Shown: positions 25,957 through 33,734 of the stretch, piece by piece
Position numbering within the stretch: position 1 is the first letter of the stretch
Layout of the letters: each line of letters starts with the position of its first letter
NCBI GenBank assembly: GCA_037381915.1
Contig: JARRQJ010000011.1
Location: 1 to 64,000, forward strand
Length of the DNA stretch: 64,000 nucleotides
Reading direction: 5' to 3'
DNA from: JARRQJ01 sp037381915
GTDB lineage: Bacteria; Pseudomonadota; Gammaproteobacteria; DRLM01
Program-made: the position numbers and the translations under genes
Notes under the pieces: model-generated
Told to the model about the DNA's origin: nothing
Databases searched by the model: none
Seen by the model: the letters and a program-made list of their open reading frames with translations, nothing else

Positions 25957-27220
25957 TCATTTGCCGATGCAAAATTCACTGAAGATCCTGCCCAGCAGAT
26001 CGTCGGAGCTGAATTCGCCGGTGATTTCCCCTAGGTTGCGCTGGGCCATGCGCAGGTCTTCCGCCAGCAATTCCCCGGCGCGCTGGGTGTCTAGTGCAGT
26101 CTTGCCATGGTCCAGAAACCGTGCGGCGTTCTGCAAGGCTTCGAGGTGACGACGGCGCGCCATGAAGCTTCCCTCGCCGCCAGATTGATAGCCCATGGAT
26201 TCCTTGAGGTGGCGCTTCAACTCCGTCAAACCCGTTCCCCGTTTGGCTGAGATCGCCACGTGCTCGCCCAATTCATCGTGCCACAGAGCGGCGTCACGAC
26301 CGCTGAGATCGATTTTGTTATGCACCACCGTCACAGCCAAACCATCCGGCAGACGGTGAAGAATCTGCAATGACTGAGGGGTTACGCCGATCTGATCATC
26401 CACCACCAGCAATACCCGGTTGGCCTTGACGATCTCCGTCCAGGCGCGCTGGATACCTTGGCTTTCCACCGGGTCGCTGCTGTTCCGCAGCCCCGCGGTA
26501 TCGATGACGTGCAGCGGCAGACCGTCGAGATGAACGTATTCGCGCAACACGTCGCGCGTCGTCCCGGGAACATCGGTGACGATGGCCGCGTCGCGTTGCG
26601 CGAGGGTGTTGAGCAAGCTGGACTTGCCGGCGTTGGGTTGACCGGCGATGACCACCGTCATACCGTCGCGCAACAGGCGCCCTTGCCGCGCGGCGGCCAT
26701 TACCCCGGCGAGATCGGCGATCACGCTGGCGAGTTGGGCGGCGATATGGCCATCCGACAGGAAATCGACCTCTTCTTCGAGAGCGCAACGCGCCGCGCGC
26801 CGCTTCCCGCGAGGCGCTGGCGATGAGATCGGCGATGGCCTCGGCCTGGACCAGATCCAGCTTGTCGTTGAGAAACGCCCGCTCGCTGAATTCGCCGGGA
26901 CGCGCCGGACGCGCACCCAGGCCGCAGACCCGCGACAGCAGCATGTCCAGTACCACCGGCCCGCCGTGCCCGTGCAGCTCCAGGACGTCTTCGCCGGTAA
27001 ACGAATGGGGCGCGGAGAAAAACAGGGCAATGCCGTTATCGAGCGCCGTCCCGTCGTTGCCCCGGAATGCCAGGTATTCGGCGCGGCGCGCCGGGGGAAG
27101 CCGTCCGCAAATCCCCGCGGCGATGCCGCGCACCGCCGGGCCGGAAACGCGCACGATGCCCACGCCCCCCTGACCGGCGGCAGTGGCCACTGCAGCAATG
27201 GTGTCGCTCGTATCAGGCAT
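25957..27220 (-). pseudogene. mnmE: mnmE interrupted by an internal deletion with frameshift
   Basis: The first part (27220 to about 26785) encodes a normal MnmE N-terminus, from SDTIAAVATAAGQGGVGIVR to LIASASREAARGAL. The rest, from LEEEVDFLSDGHIAAQLA to the canonical FCIGK end, is in a different frame. The G domain is intact (GQPNAGKSS, DVPGTTRDVL, DTAGLR, NKID). At the switch, about 33 residues that relatives have between AARxAL and EEEVDFL are missing, so roughly 100 nt are absent with a length not divisible by three. MnmE partners MnmG in wobble uridine modification. The loss may be real or an assembly collapse, since the scaffold also has a gap 2.6 kb away in rnpA. It follows yidC by 35 nt. 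Confidence 0.88.
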
Positions 27221-27255
27221 GACCTTCCCCGCTCCCGCCTAAGCCGGCGGAGGCA

Positions 27256-28866
27256 CTACGCCTTGGCGGTTGCCTTTTCCAAGTTGTGGGTAATGTACCA
27301 CTGCTGGGCAATGGAGAGGACGTTGTTGACGATCCAGTACAGCACCAGACCCGCCGGGAAGAAGGCGAAGAACAGGGTAAACACCACCGGCCTCTGCTGG
27401 ACAAACATGCTTATCCCCATGATCAGGGGCAACACGTAATAGGGGTCCTTGGTGGACAGGTCGTGGATCCAGAAAATAAAGTCGGCCTGGCGCAGTTCCA
27501 CACTGCCCAGCAAGACCCAATACAGGGAGATGAACACCGGGATCTGGATGACAATGGGCAGACAGCCGCCGAGGGGATTGATCTTCTCCTTTTTGTACAA
27601 CTCCATCATCGCCTGGCTCATGCGCTGGCGATCATCGCCGTAGCGTTCCCGGAGCTGCGCCATCTTGGGCTGCATGCGCCGCATGTTGGCCATGGAGCGG
27701 TAACTGGCCGCGGAGAGCTTATAGAAGGCCAGTTTGATGAACATGGTAAGCAGGATGATTGACCAGCCCCAATTGCCCAGCAGCCCGTGGAGATGCTTGA
27801 GCAGCCAAAAGATCGGCTTGGCGATGAAGGTCAACAGACCGTAGTCCACGGTGAGTTCCAGATGGGGCGCCACTGCCGCCAGTTTATCCTGCAACTTGGG
27901 ACCAACGTAAAGGCGCGAGTCAAAGTCACCCTTGCCCCCGGCGGGAATGGTCTTCTCCGCCGAACTCAAGCCCAGCACATAAAGATCGTCGCCCAGGGAC
28001 TTGGTGTAATAGTGATTGGTCTCCTTCTGCCCAGGCACCCAGGCGGCGAGGAAATAATGCTGCACCATCGCCGCCCAGCCGCCCTTGAGATCGCTACTCA
28101 AGGGGTCCTTTTGCATTTTGTCGAAAGAAAGCTTTTCGTACTTGTTTTCCACGCTGGAAATGGCGCCGCCGATGAAGGTGTAGATGAACCGTGACTTGCG
28201 TCCGACGCGGGCGCGCTCAAACTGACGATACTGGCGACCCTTCCACGCCTGCTTGCCGTTGTTGGTAACATCGAAAGAAACGTCTACCACGTAGCTGCCA
28301 CGATGGAAGGTATAGGTTTTCGTCACGGTGATGCCCTGATCGCTGGTCCAAGTCAGCGGCACTTTCAGTTCCGAGGCGCCGTTTGCCAGTTTGTAATCCT
28401 TCTGCGCGGCGTGATACTGCGCGTGATGATTGGGCGCGGCGGTGTTTGCCAGCAAGCCGGACTGGGCAACGAAGATCTTGGCGGTATCGTCGTTCAACAG
28501 CTGAAAGGGTTGATTGGGCTTGTCGACGGACACCGGGTAGCGGGGAAAACTGACGTCCCGCAGATCACCGCCGCGGGTATCGATCACCGCCCGGAACACG
28601 TCGGTCTGTACATGGATCCGTTCGCCCTTTTCCATGCCCGTTTCAGCCGCTACGGCAGGCGAGGCGGGGGAGGACGCCGCCGCGGCGGGTTTTTTCTGTC
28701 CGGCGGGCGCTGCCGGGATATCGCTCGCCGAGGGAACGGTCGACTCCGCGGTGGACGTCGGTGACTTGACCTGCGGCGGCGGGCCGTAATCCTTCTGCCA
28801 GGCTTGCCATAACAGGACGATCACGACACTGAGCGCAGCGAAGAGTATGAGGCGTTGGTTATCCAT
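27256..28866 (-). CDS. yidC: Membrane protein insertase YidC
   Basis: This 536-residue protein inserts and folds inner-membrane proteins, alone or with SecYEG. It has an N-terminal membrane helix (MDNQRLILFAALSVVIVLLW), a low-complexity linker, the large periplasmic beta domain (about residues 60-330) and the conserved five-helix core starting near NWGWSIILLTMFIKLAFY. The ATG at 28866 gives the family N-terminus MDNQR; an open frame to 29019 is an overextension. It lies 8 nt after yidD. Confidence 0.98.
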   Translation of the reverse strand: MDNQRLILFAALSVVIVLLWQAWQKDYGPPPQVKSPTSTAESTVPSASDIPAAPAGQKKPAAAASSPASPAVAAETGMEKGERIHVQTDVFRAVIDTRGGDLRDVSFPRYPVSVDKPNQPFQLLNDDTAKIFVAQSGLLANTAAPNHHAQYHAAQKDYKLANGASELKVPLTWTSDQGITVTKTYTFHRGSYVVDVSFDVTNNGKQAWKGRQYRQFERARVGRKSRFIYTFIGGAISSVENKYEKLSFDKMQKDPLSSDLKGGWAAMVQHYFLAAWVPGQKETNHYYTKSLGDDLYVLGLSSAEKTIPAGGKGDFDSRLYVGPKLQDKLAAVAPHLELTVDYGLLTFIAKPIFWLLKHLHGLLGNWGWSIILLTMFIKLAFYKLSAASYRSMANMRRMQPKMAQLRERYGDDRQRMSQAMMELYKKEKINPLGGCLPIVIQIPVFISLYWVLLGSVELRQADFIFWIHDLSTKDPYYVLPLIMGISMFVQQRPVVFTLFFAFFPAGLVLYWIVNNVLSIAQQWYITHNLEKATAKA

Positions 28867-28874
28867 ATTGATGA

Positions 28875-29105
28875 TTATGATCGCCGAGGCAGTTTTTCTG
28901 GCACCGGGTCGCATCCTCCCGCATGCCAGGGATGGCAGCGAGCGAGTCTGCGCACGGTCAACCACATACCGATAAGGACTCCGTGTTGGGTGATCGCGCC
29001 CTCGGCGTAGCTGGAACACGAGGGGTAAAACCGGCAGTGATTGCCGAGGAAGGGACTAAGCAGGTAGCGGTAACCGCGGATTAGGTAGACGAGGACCTTG
29101 CGCAT
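28875..29105 (-). CDS. yidD: Membrane protein insertion efficiency factor YidD
   Basis: This 76-residue protein has the YidD pattern: LIRGYRYLLSPFLGNHCRFYPSCSSYA, with conserved Cys residues and an amphipathic helix, then GCDPVPEK near the end. It assists YidC-dependent insertion. It overlaps the 3' end of rnpA by 25 nt, a common arrangement in this cluster. Confidence 0.96.
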   Translation of the reverse strand: MRKVLVYLIRGYRYLLSPFLGNHCRFYPSCSSYAEGAITQHGVLIGMWLTVRRLARCHPWHAGGCDPVPEKLPRRS

Positions 29106-29425
29106 TGCTCAAGTTTCTTCCAGTGCCCTTCCAAACTCGCAAACAACTCCTGGTTGCTTTGCTTAACCACGCCGGACCGAGCAATCACCACGATGTCCCA
29201 GCCCTGGAGCCGGGCCTGGTGTAAGCGAAAACTCTCGCGAACGATGCGCTTGATGCGATTCCTCGCTACGGCCCTGCGGGCAACACGGGAAGAGACGACG
29301 ATGCCGATGCGCGCGTAAGCAAGCAGGTTAGCGCGCGCCAAGATGTTCAGTCCNNNNTGATATTCACTCGATTTAACCAGCCTGTTGCGCCGGTTGAAAC
29401 ACCAGCGAGGTCTACCAAGGTTCAA
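29081..29425 (-). CDS. rnpA: Ribonuclease P protein component, interrupted by a scaffold gap
   Basis: This is the protein subunit of RNase P, which matures tRNA 5' ends. The N-terminus (FNRRNRLVKSSEY) and the RNR motif (ARRAVARNRIKRIVRESF) are clear. Four N bases at 29354-29357 interrupt the gene just after SSEY; relatives have about 15 more residues there before the LNILARAN segment, so about 40 nt are probably missing from the assembly rather than four. The start is TTG at 29425, 10 nt after rpmH ends, a normal spacing. It overlaps yidD by 25 nt. Confidence 0.9.
   Translation of the reverse strand: MNLGRPRWCFNRRNRLVKSSEYXXGLNILARANLLAYARIGIVVSSRVARRAVARNRIKRIVRESFRLHQARLQGWDIVVIARSGVVKQSNQELFASLEGHWKKLEQCARSSST
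29354..29357. other. Assembly gap (NNNN)
   Basis: Four undetermined bases inside rnpA. Comparison with the protein family suggests the real gap is longer than four bases. It shows the sequence is a draft scaffold, which matters when judging the frameshifts elsewhere in the window. Confidence 0.99.
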
Positions 29426-29435
29426 AGGTCGCGCT

Positions 29436-29570
29436 TTAAGGCGTGAGCCGCACCCGCCCTTTCGCGCGGCGGTTTTTGATGACTTGACGCCCTTTGGCGG
29501 TACTCATGCGCGCACGAAACCCATGGGTTCGTTTGCGATGAAGGTTACTGGGTTGATAGGTGCGTTTCAT
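29436..29570 (-). CDS. rpmH: 50S ribosomal protein L34
   Basis: This 44-residue basic protein reads MKRTYQPSNLHRKRTHGFRA at its start and ends in KGRVRLTP, the hallmark L34 sequence. It lies directly upstream of rnpA and divergently from dnaA, the textbook arrangement at gammaproteobacterial origins. A promoter-like pair lies at 29719-29747. Confidence 0.98.
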   Translation of the reverse strand: MKRTYQPSNLHRKRTHGFRARMSTAKGRQVIKNRRAKGRVRLTP

Positions 29571-29718
29571 AACTCTAACCTTGCCCGTCTAAAACAGATT
29601 GCAGAAAACCGTTCCGCCCGGGGCGATCTCGCGACGTTCGATGGCAGGCGTCGGTACCGGCCGATGCCATCCAATGCCAATTTTTTTATCCCGGGGACTC
29701 AATTTGGAAAGCGCGGTA

Positions 29719-29747
29719 GAGTAACGATTTTTTCCGACCACTGTCAA
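29719..29747 (-). promoter_or_regulatory. Predicted promoter of rpmH-rnpA
   Basis: On the minus strand a perfect -35 TTGACA (29747-29742) is followed after 17 bp by TTACTC (29724-29719), a weaker -10. It lies about 150 nt ahead of rpmH and reads away from dnaA. Confidence 0.45.
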
Positions 29748-29776
29748 TAGAATCGTCATTTCCGCGCCAAAATGGG

Positions 29777-29785
29777 TGTGGATAA
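29777..29785 (+). promoter_or_regulatory. DnaA box upstream of dnaA
   Basis: TGTGGATAA is a perfect consensus DnaA-binding nonamer, 72 nt before the dnaA start. It could serve DnaA autoregulation of dnaA or rpmH, or be part of a bipartite origin together with the dnaA-dnaN spacer. Confidence 0.8.
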
Positions 29786-29857
29786 CCCGCCGCAATCAGT
29801 ATAGACTCCCAAGCTCTCTCGAAGGCGAGTCGAGAAACAGAATGAGGGAGATCGCGA

Positions 29858-31216
29858 GTGGATTCGTCACTGTGGCAAAGGTGTATAGCTTATCTCGAGA
29901 ACGAACTCTCCCCCCAGCAGTTCAATACCTGGATACGCCCCCTGCATGCCGTGGAAGATGGGGAGACCTTACGTCTCCTTGCCCCGAACCGTTTCGTGCT
30001 CGATTGGGTAAACGAACGTTTCTTTGGCCAAATCAGTGAATTCATCACCGGCCTCAAACAGCAGGGCTCCCCACCGCAATTAGTCCTGCAGGTAGGATCC
30101 GCCACGGCCCCGCTGGCGCGGCCCCAGCAGGAGACGCCCGATACCGATACCGCCCCCTCCGCAGGATTTCGCCGCAAGGGGGATAGCAGTCGTGGCCCCT
30201 GCAATCTGCGTCCGGAATTTACCTTCGATTCCTTCGTGGAGGGCAAGTCAAACCAGCTGGCACGGGCGGCCTCCATTCAGATTGCCGAGAATCCCGGAAC
30301 CGCCTACAACCCCTTGTTCATCTACGGCGGCGTGGGCTTGGGCAAGACCCACCTTATGCACGCGGTGGGCAATCTGATGCTGAAGAAGAAGCCGTCCTCC
30401 CAGATTATCTACCTGCACTCGGAGCGCTTCGTCGCCGATATGGTCAAGGCCTTGCAGCACAATGCTATCAACGAATTCAAGCGCTTTTATCGCTCGGTGG
30501 ACGCCCTGCTCATCGACGACATTCAGTTCTTCGCTGGCAAGGAGCGCTCACAGGAAGAATTCTTCCACACTTTCAATGCATTGCTTGAAGGCCATCAGCA
30601 GATCATTCTGACCTGCGATCGTTATCCCAAGGAGGTAGAGGGTCTCGAGGAACGGCTCAAGTCGCGCTTTGGCTGGGGGCTGACCGTGGCCATCGAACCG
30701 GCGGAGCTGGAGACCCGGGTGGCGATCCTCATGAGCAAGGCCGCGCAGATGAATACCGAGCTCTCGCCGGAAGTTGCGTTCTTCATCGCGAAGCGGATCC
30801 GCTCCAACATCCGCGAACTGGAGGGCGCGCTGCGCCGCGTGGCGGCCAATGCCAAGTTTACCGGGCACAGCATTACCCTGGACTTCACGAAGGAGGCCCT
30901 GAAGGATTTGTTGGCCCTGCAGGACAAACTGGTCACAATAGCGAATATTCAAAAGACCGTAGCGGACTATTACAAAATTCGGGTCTCGGACTTACTGTCG
31001 GAACGACGCAGCCGCTCCGTGGCGCGTCCGCGTCAGCTGGCCATGGCACTGTCAAAAGAACTGACCAACCACAGTCTTCCGGAGATTGGCGATGCCTTCG
31101 GCGGGCGCGATCACACCACGGTGTTGCACGCCTGCCGCAAGATTAATCAGTTGCGGGAACAGGAAAACCGCATGCGGGAAGACTATGTAAACTTGTTGAG
31201 AACCCTGACAAATTGA
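29858..31216 (+). CDS. dnaA: Chromosomal replication initiator DnaA
   Basis: This 452-residue protein binds DnaA boxes and opens the origin. Domain I (residues 1-80, LENELSPQQFNTWIRPL) is followed by a linker, then the AAA+ domain starting FTFDSFVEGKSNQLARAA with Walker A GGVGLGKTH and Walker B LLIDDIQFF, and the DNA-binding domain IV with GGRDHTTVLHACRKI near the C-terminus. The start is GTG at 29858 with GAGG about 10 nt upstream. It heads the dnaA-dnaN-recF-gyrB series on the plus strand. Confidence 0.98.
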   Translation: MDSSLWQRCIAYLENELSPQQFNTWIRPLHAVEDGETLRLLAPNRFVLDWVNERFFGQISEFITGLKQQGSPPQLVLQVGSATAPLARPQQETPDTDTAPSAGFRRKGDSSRGPCNLRPEFTFDSFVEGKSNQLARAASIQIAENPGTAYNPLFIYGGVGLGKTHLMHAVGNLMLKKKPSSQIIYLHSERFVADMVKALQHNAINEFKRFYRSVDALLIDDIQFFAGKERSQEEFFHTFNALLEGHQQIILTCDRYPKEVEGLEERLKSRFGWGLTVAIEPAELETRVAILMSKAAQMNTELSPEVAFFIAKRIRSNIRELEGALRRVAANAKFTGHSITLDFTKEALKDLLALQDKLVTIANIQKTVADYYKIRVSDLLSERRSRSVARPRQLAMALSKELTNHSLPEIGDAFGGRDHTTVLHACRKINQLREQENRMREDYVNLLRTLTN

Positions 31217-31419
31217 TGTGAATCGACTGTGGATAAAGTGGCTTGCGATTTCGATAAGAATTTTATCCACATTTTGTCCTCATGGAGATAACAGGTCTCA
31301 AGGCGGCTTTTCCCTGGCCTTGTTAACAGTTTAAGTTATTGATTTTTAGTTGTTATTTAATAAAATGGCGACTTATCTACAGTCCATTTAGTAATAATTA
31401 ATTTTTAGGTTTATAGATT
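31217..31419. other. oriC: Probable chromosomal replication origin (oriC)
   Basis: The dnaA-dnaN spacer holds three DnaA boxes: TGTGGATAA at 31228-31236, TTATCCACA at 31263-31271 (both perfect) and TTATCTACA at 31373-31381 (one mismatch). They lie beside very AT-rich stretches (about 31336-31366 and 31388-31417) suited to unwinding. The position next to dnaA and the nearby box at 29777-29785 support origin function. Gene direction is minus to the left and plus immediately to the right, as expected of a bidirectional origin. Confidence 0.8.
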
Positions 31420-32520
31420 ATGAAATTTACTATCCAGCGCGAATCGATACTCAGGCCATTACAACTCATCGGTGGTGTGGTGGAACGCCGTCAGACCCTG
31501 CCTATCCTTTCCAATGTGCTGCTCAAGGCGGACTCCGATCGTTTGACCATGACGGCGACGGATTTGGAGGTGGAACTGGTCATCTCCACGGGATTGGATG
31601 GCACGGAGGCCGGGAGCACCACCTTGCCGGCCCGGAAATTCATGGATATTTGCCGGGCGCTGCCCGACGCTTCCAGCTTGGAAATCAGCCTGGATAAGGA
31701 CCGTGCGGTGATCCGTTCCGGCAAGAGCCGTTTTGTCTTGGCGACACTGCCAGCCGAGGAATTCCCGGCAGTGGACGATATACGCCCCCAGTTCAATTTT
31801 TCGATCACCCAGAGCCGCTTAAAGCGTCTTATCGAGCGCACCCATTTCGCCATGGCCCATCAGGACGTCCGCTATTACCTCAATGGTCTGCTGTTCGAAG
31901 TGGCCAACAGTGACCTGCGGGCCGTGGCTACCGATGGTCACCGACTGGCTTTCTGTCAACAGGAATCACCTGTTGAATCTGAAGAAATTCAACAAATTAT
32001 TGTTCCACGCAAGGGTGTGATGGAGCTGCAGAAACTGCTCGGGGAGAGCAACGATCTGGCAGAGGTCCAGATCGGCACCAACCATCTGCGGGTGGTGACG
32101 GACGAGATGCGTTTCTCTTCCAAATTGATCGACGGCCGTTTTCCCGATTACCAGCGAGTCATCCCGCAAAACACCGATAAGGTGGTGATCGCTGAGAGGG
32201 AGGGTCTGAGACAGGCGGTATTGCGGACCTCCATTTTGACCAACGAGAAATACCGGAGTATCCGTTTACAGCTGGAATCCGGCACCTTGAGGGTATTGGC
32301 CCACAATCCGGAGCAAGAGGAAGCGGAGGAAGAGGTCGCGGTCGATTATGACGGGGCGAATCTCGAAATTGGTTTTAACGCCACGTATATTTTAGATGCG
32401 CTCCAGGCTGTAGCCGATGACAATGTAGAAATACGCCTTTCCGATTCCAACAGCTGTTGCCTCATTCACGCGCCCAAGGCGGAAGACTGCAAATATGTCG
32501 TGATGCCCATGAGGTTATAG
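31420..32520 (+). CDS. dnaN: DNA polymerase III beta subunit (sliding clamp)
   Basis: This 366-residue protein forms the ring clamp that holds the replicative polymerase on DNA. Its start, MKFTIQRESILRPLQLIGGVVERR, and its end, YVVMPMRL, match the family, and the length equals that of the E. coli protein. It ends with TAG, which shows TAG is a normal stop codon in this organism. Confidence 0.99.
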   Translation: MKFTIQRESILRPLQLIGGVVERRQTLPILSNVLLKADSDRLTMTATDLEVELVISTGLDGTEAGSTTLPARKFMDICRALPDASSLEISLDKDRAVIRSGKSRFVLATLPAEEFPAVDDIRPQFNFSITQSRLKRLIERTHFAMAHQDVRYYLNGLLFEVANSDLRAVATDGHRLAFCQQESPVESEEIQQIIVPRKGVMELQKLLGESNDLAEVQIGTNHLRVVTDEMRFSSKLIDGRFPDYQRVIPQNTDKVVIAEREGLRQAVLRTSILTNEKYRSIRLQLESGTLRVLAHNPEQEEAEEEVAVDYDGANLEIGFNATYILDALQAVADDNVEIRLSDSNSCCLIHAPKAEDCKYVVMPMRL

Positions 32521-32566
32521 GCGCATTACACCCTCTGTCTGGGCAGTATGAGTCCAAAGTGATTTC

Positions 32567-33628
32567 ATGGGGTTGGCCCGCTTAGAAATCAGCAACGTCC
32601 GGAACCTGCAATCCGTTAGGCTTGATCTCAATTCGGGCTTTAACGTCCTGTGTGGCGCAAACGGGAGCGGAAAGACCAGTTTTCTCGAAGCCCTGTACGT
32701 ACTGGGCCGGGGTACGTCGTTCCGAACCAAAGACTTGGGCCGTGTGTTGCGAACCGGGGCCGAGACTTTCTTTGTTTCGGGTAAATTGCACCCCTCCGCG
32801 ATGACCTTGGGGGTCGAGTATCAAACAAACGGGACGCAATTGCGGATCGGCGGACAAACCGTCCGCAGCCGGCTCGATCTGGCGGGCCATCTTCCCCTCC
32901 TATTTATCAGCCCGGAAAGCCAAGCCCTCGTGTCCGAAGGTCCTCAGCAACGCCGGCGCTTCCTGGACTGGGGAGTGTTCCACGTGGAACAAGGCTTCCT
33001 GGCGGCATGGCGGGTGTATCAACGCGCCCTCAAACAGAGAAACAAGGCCTTGGGCTCGCCGGGTGTGGAGACGGCTTGGGATACCGAGTTGGCTCGGGCC
33101 GCGGAGCAGATTACCCAACTGCGCCGCGATTATTTATCCAGCTTGGCCCCGTATATCGAACATTACGTCCCGGCGCTCTTGGCCCTGGAAGACATATCAT
33201 TGAATTTTTTGCCGGGTTGGCGCCAGGATTCCAATTATTTGGATGCCCTGCGAAGTTCCTTGGCGCAAGACCGGGAATATGGGTTCACTCGGCAGGGACC
33301 GCACCGGGCCGACGTAGTATTGAAGACAGGAAACCGTCTTGTGCGCGACACCTTGTCTCGAGGCCAACAGAAGCTTTTGGTCTTTGCTTTGCTTCTGGCT
33401 CAGATTGCGCTGCTGAATGAAGTTGCGGCCATTCAGCCGGTAATTATGATTGATGAATTGGCGGCGGAGCTGGACAGGGCCCACCGGGAACGATTATTGG
33501 GGGTTCTGGCCGAATTGAAGGCCCAAATCTTTATTACCTTAACGGAGAGGCGTGCCTTGTCCGATGTGGAAAATATCCCAATTAATTGGTTTCACGTGGA
33601 ACAGGGTCGCATCGCCCCGATAACATAA
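32567..33628 (+). CDS. recF: DNA replication and repair protein RecF
   Basis: This 353-residue SMC-like ATPase loads RecA at gaps. Walker A is GANGSGKTSFLEAL (about residues 30-43), the signature lies in SRGQQKLLVFALLLAQ, and Walker B is VIMIDELAAELD. Two parS sites for ParB lie within its coding sequence, one in the middle and one near the 3' end. The start at 32567 follows dnaN by 46 nt. Confidence 0.97.
   Translation: MGLARLEISNVRNLQSVRLDLNSGFNVLCGANGSGKTSFLEALYVLGRGTSFRTKDLGRVLRTGAETFFVSGKLHPSAMTLGVEYQTNGTQLRIGGQTVRSRLDLAGHLPLLFISPESQALVSEGPQQRRRFLDWGVFHVEQGFLAAWRVYQRALKQRNKALGSPGVETAWDTELARAAEQITQLRRDYLSSLAPYIEHYVPALLALEDISLNFLPGWRQDSNYLDALRSSLAQDREYGFTRQGPHRADVVLKTGNRLVRDTLSRGQQKLLVFALLLAQIALLNEVAAIQPVIMIDELAAELDRAHRERLLGVLAELKAQIFITLTERRALSDVENIPINWFHVEQGRIAPIT
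32976..32991. promoter_or_regulatory. parS: parS site (perfect 16-bp palindrome)
   Basis: TGTTCCACGTGGAACA is a perfect palindrome matching the parS consensus bound by ParB. It lies within recF about 1.6 kb from the predicted oriC, and parB itself is in this window. Origin-proximal placement is normal for bacterial centromeres. Confidence 0.92.
33588..33603. promoter_or_regulatory. parS: Second parS site (one mismatch)
   Basis: GGTTTCACGTGGAACA differs from the palindromic consensus only at the first base. It lies near the end of recF, 612 bp from the first site, so ParB could spread from both. Confidence 0.75.
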
Positions 33629-33700
33629 ATTTAGTCCACGGCGACCCCATCTATCCCTTTGTTATTTATGATAAAATAAGTGTCTATTCCTGCGCAAAAG

Positions 33701-33709
33701 TGCTATAAT
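33701..33709 (+). promoter_or_regulatory. Extended -10 promoter of gyrB
   Basis: TGCTATAAT combines a perfect TATAAT with the TGN extension. No good -35 is present, which is usual for extended -10 promoters. It lies 26 nt ahead of the gyrB start. Confidence 0.55.
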
Positions 33710-33734
33710 GCGCTGTTGTTGACAGGGATTAGCG

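Noticed and set aside
28867..29019. N-terminal extension of yidC
   Set aside because: It would run through yidD, and the family start MDNQR is present at 28866.
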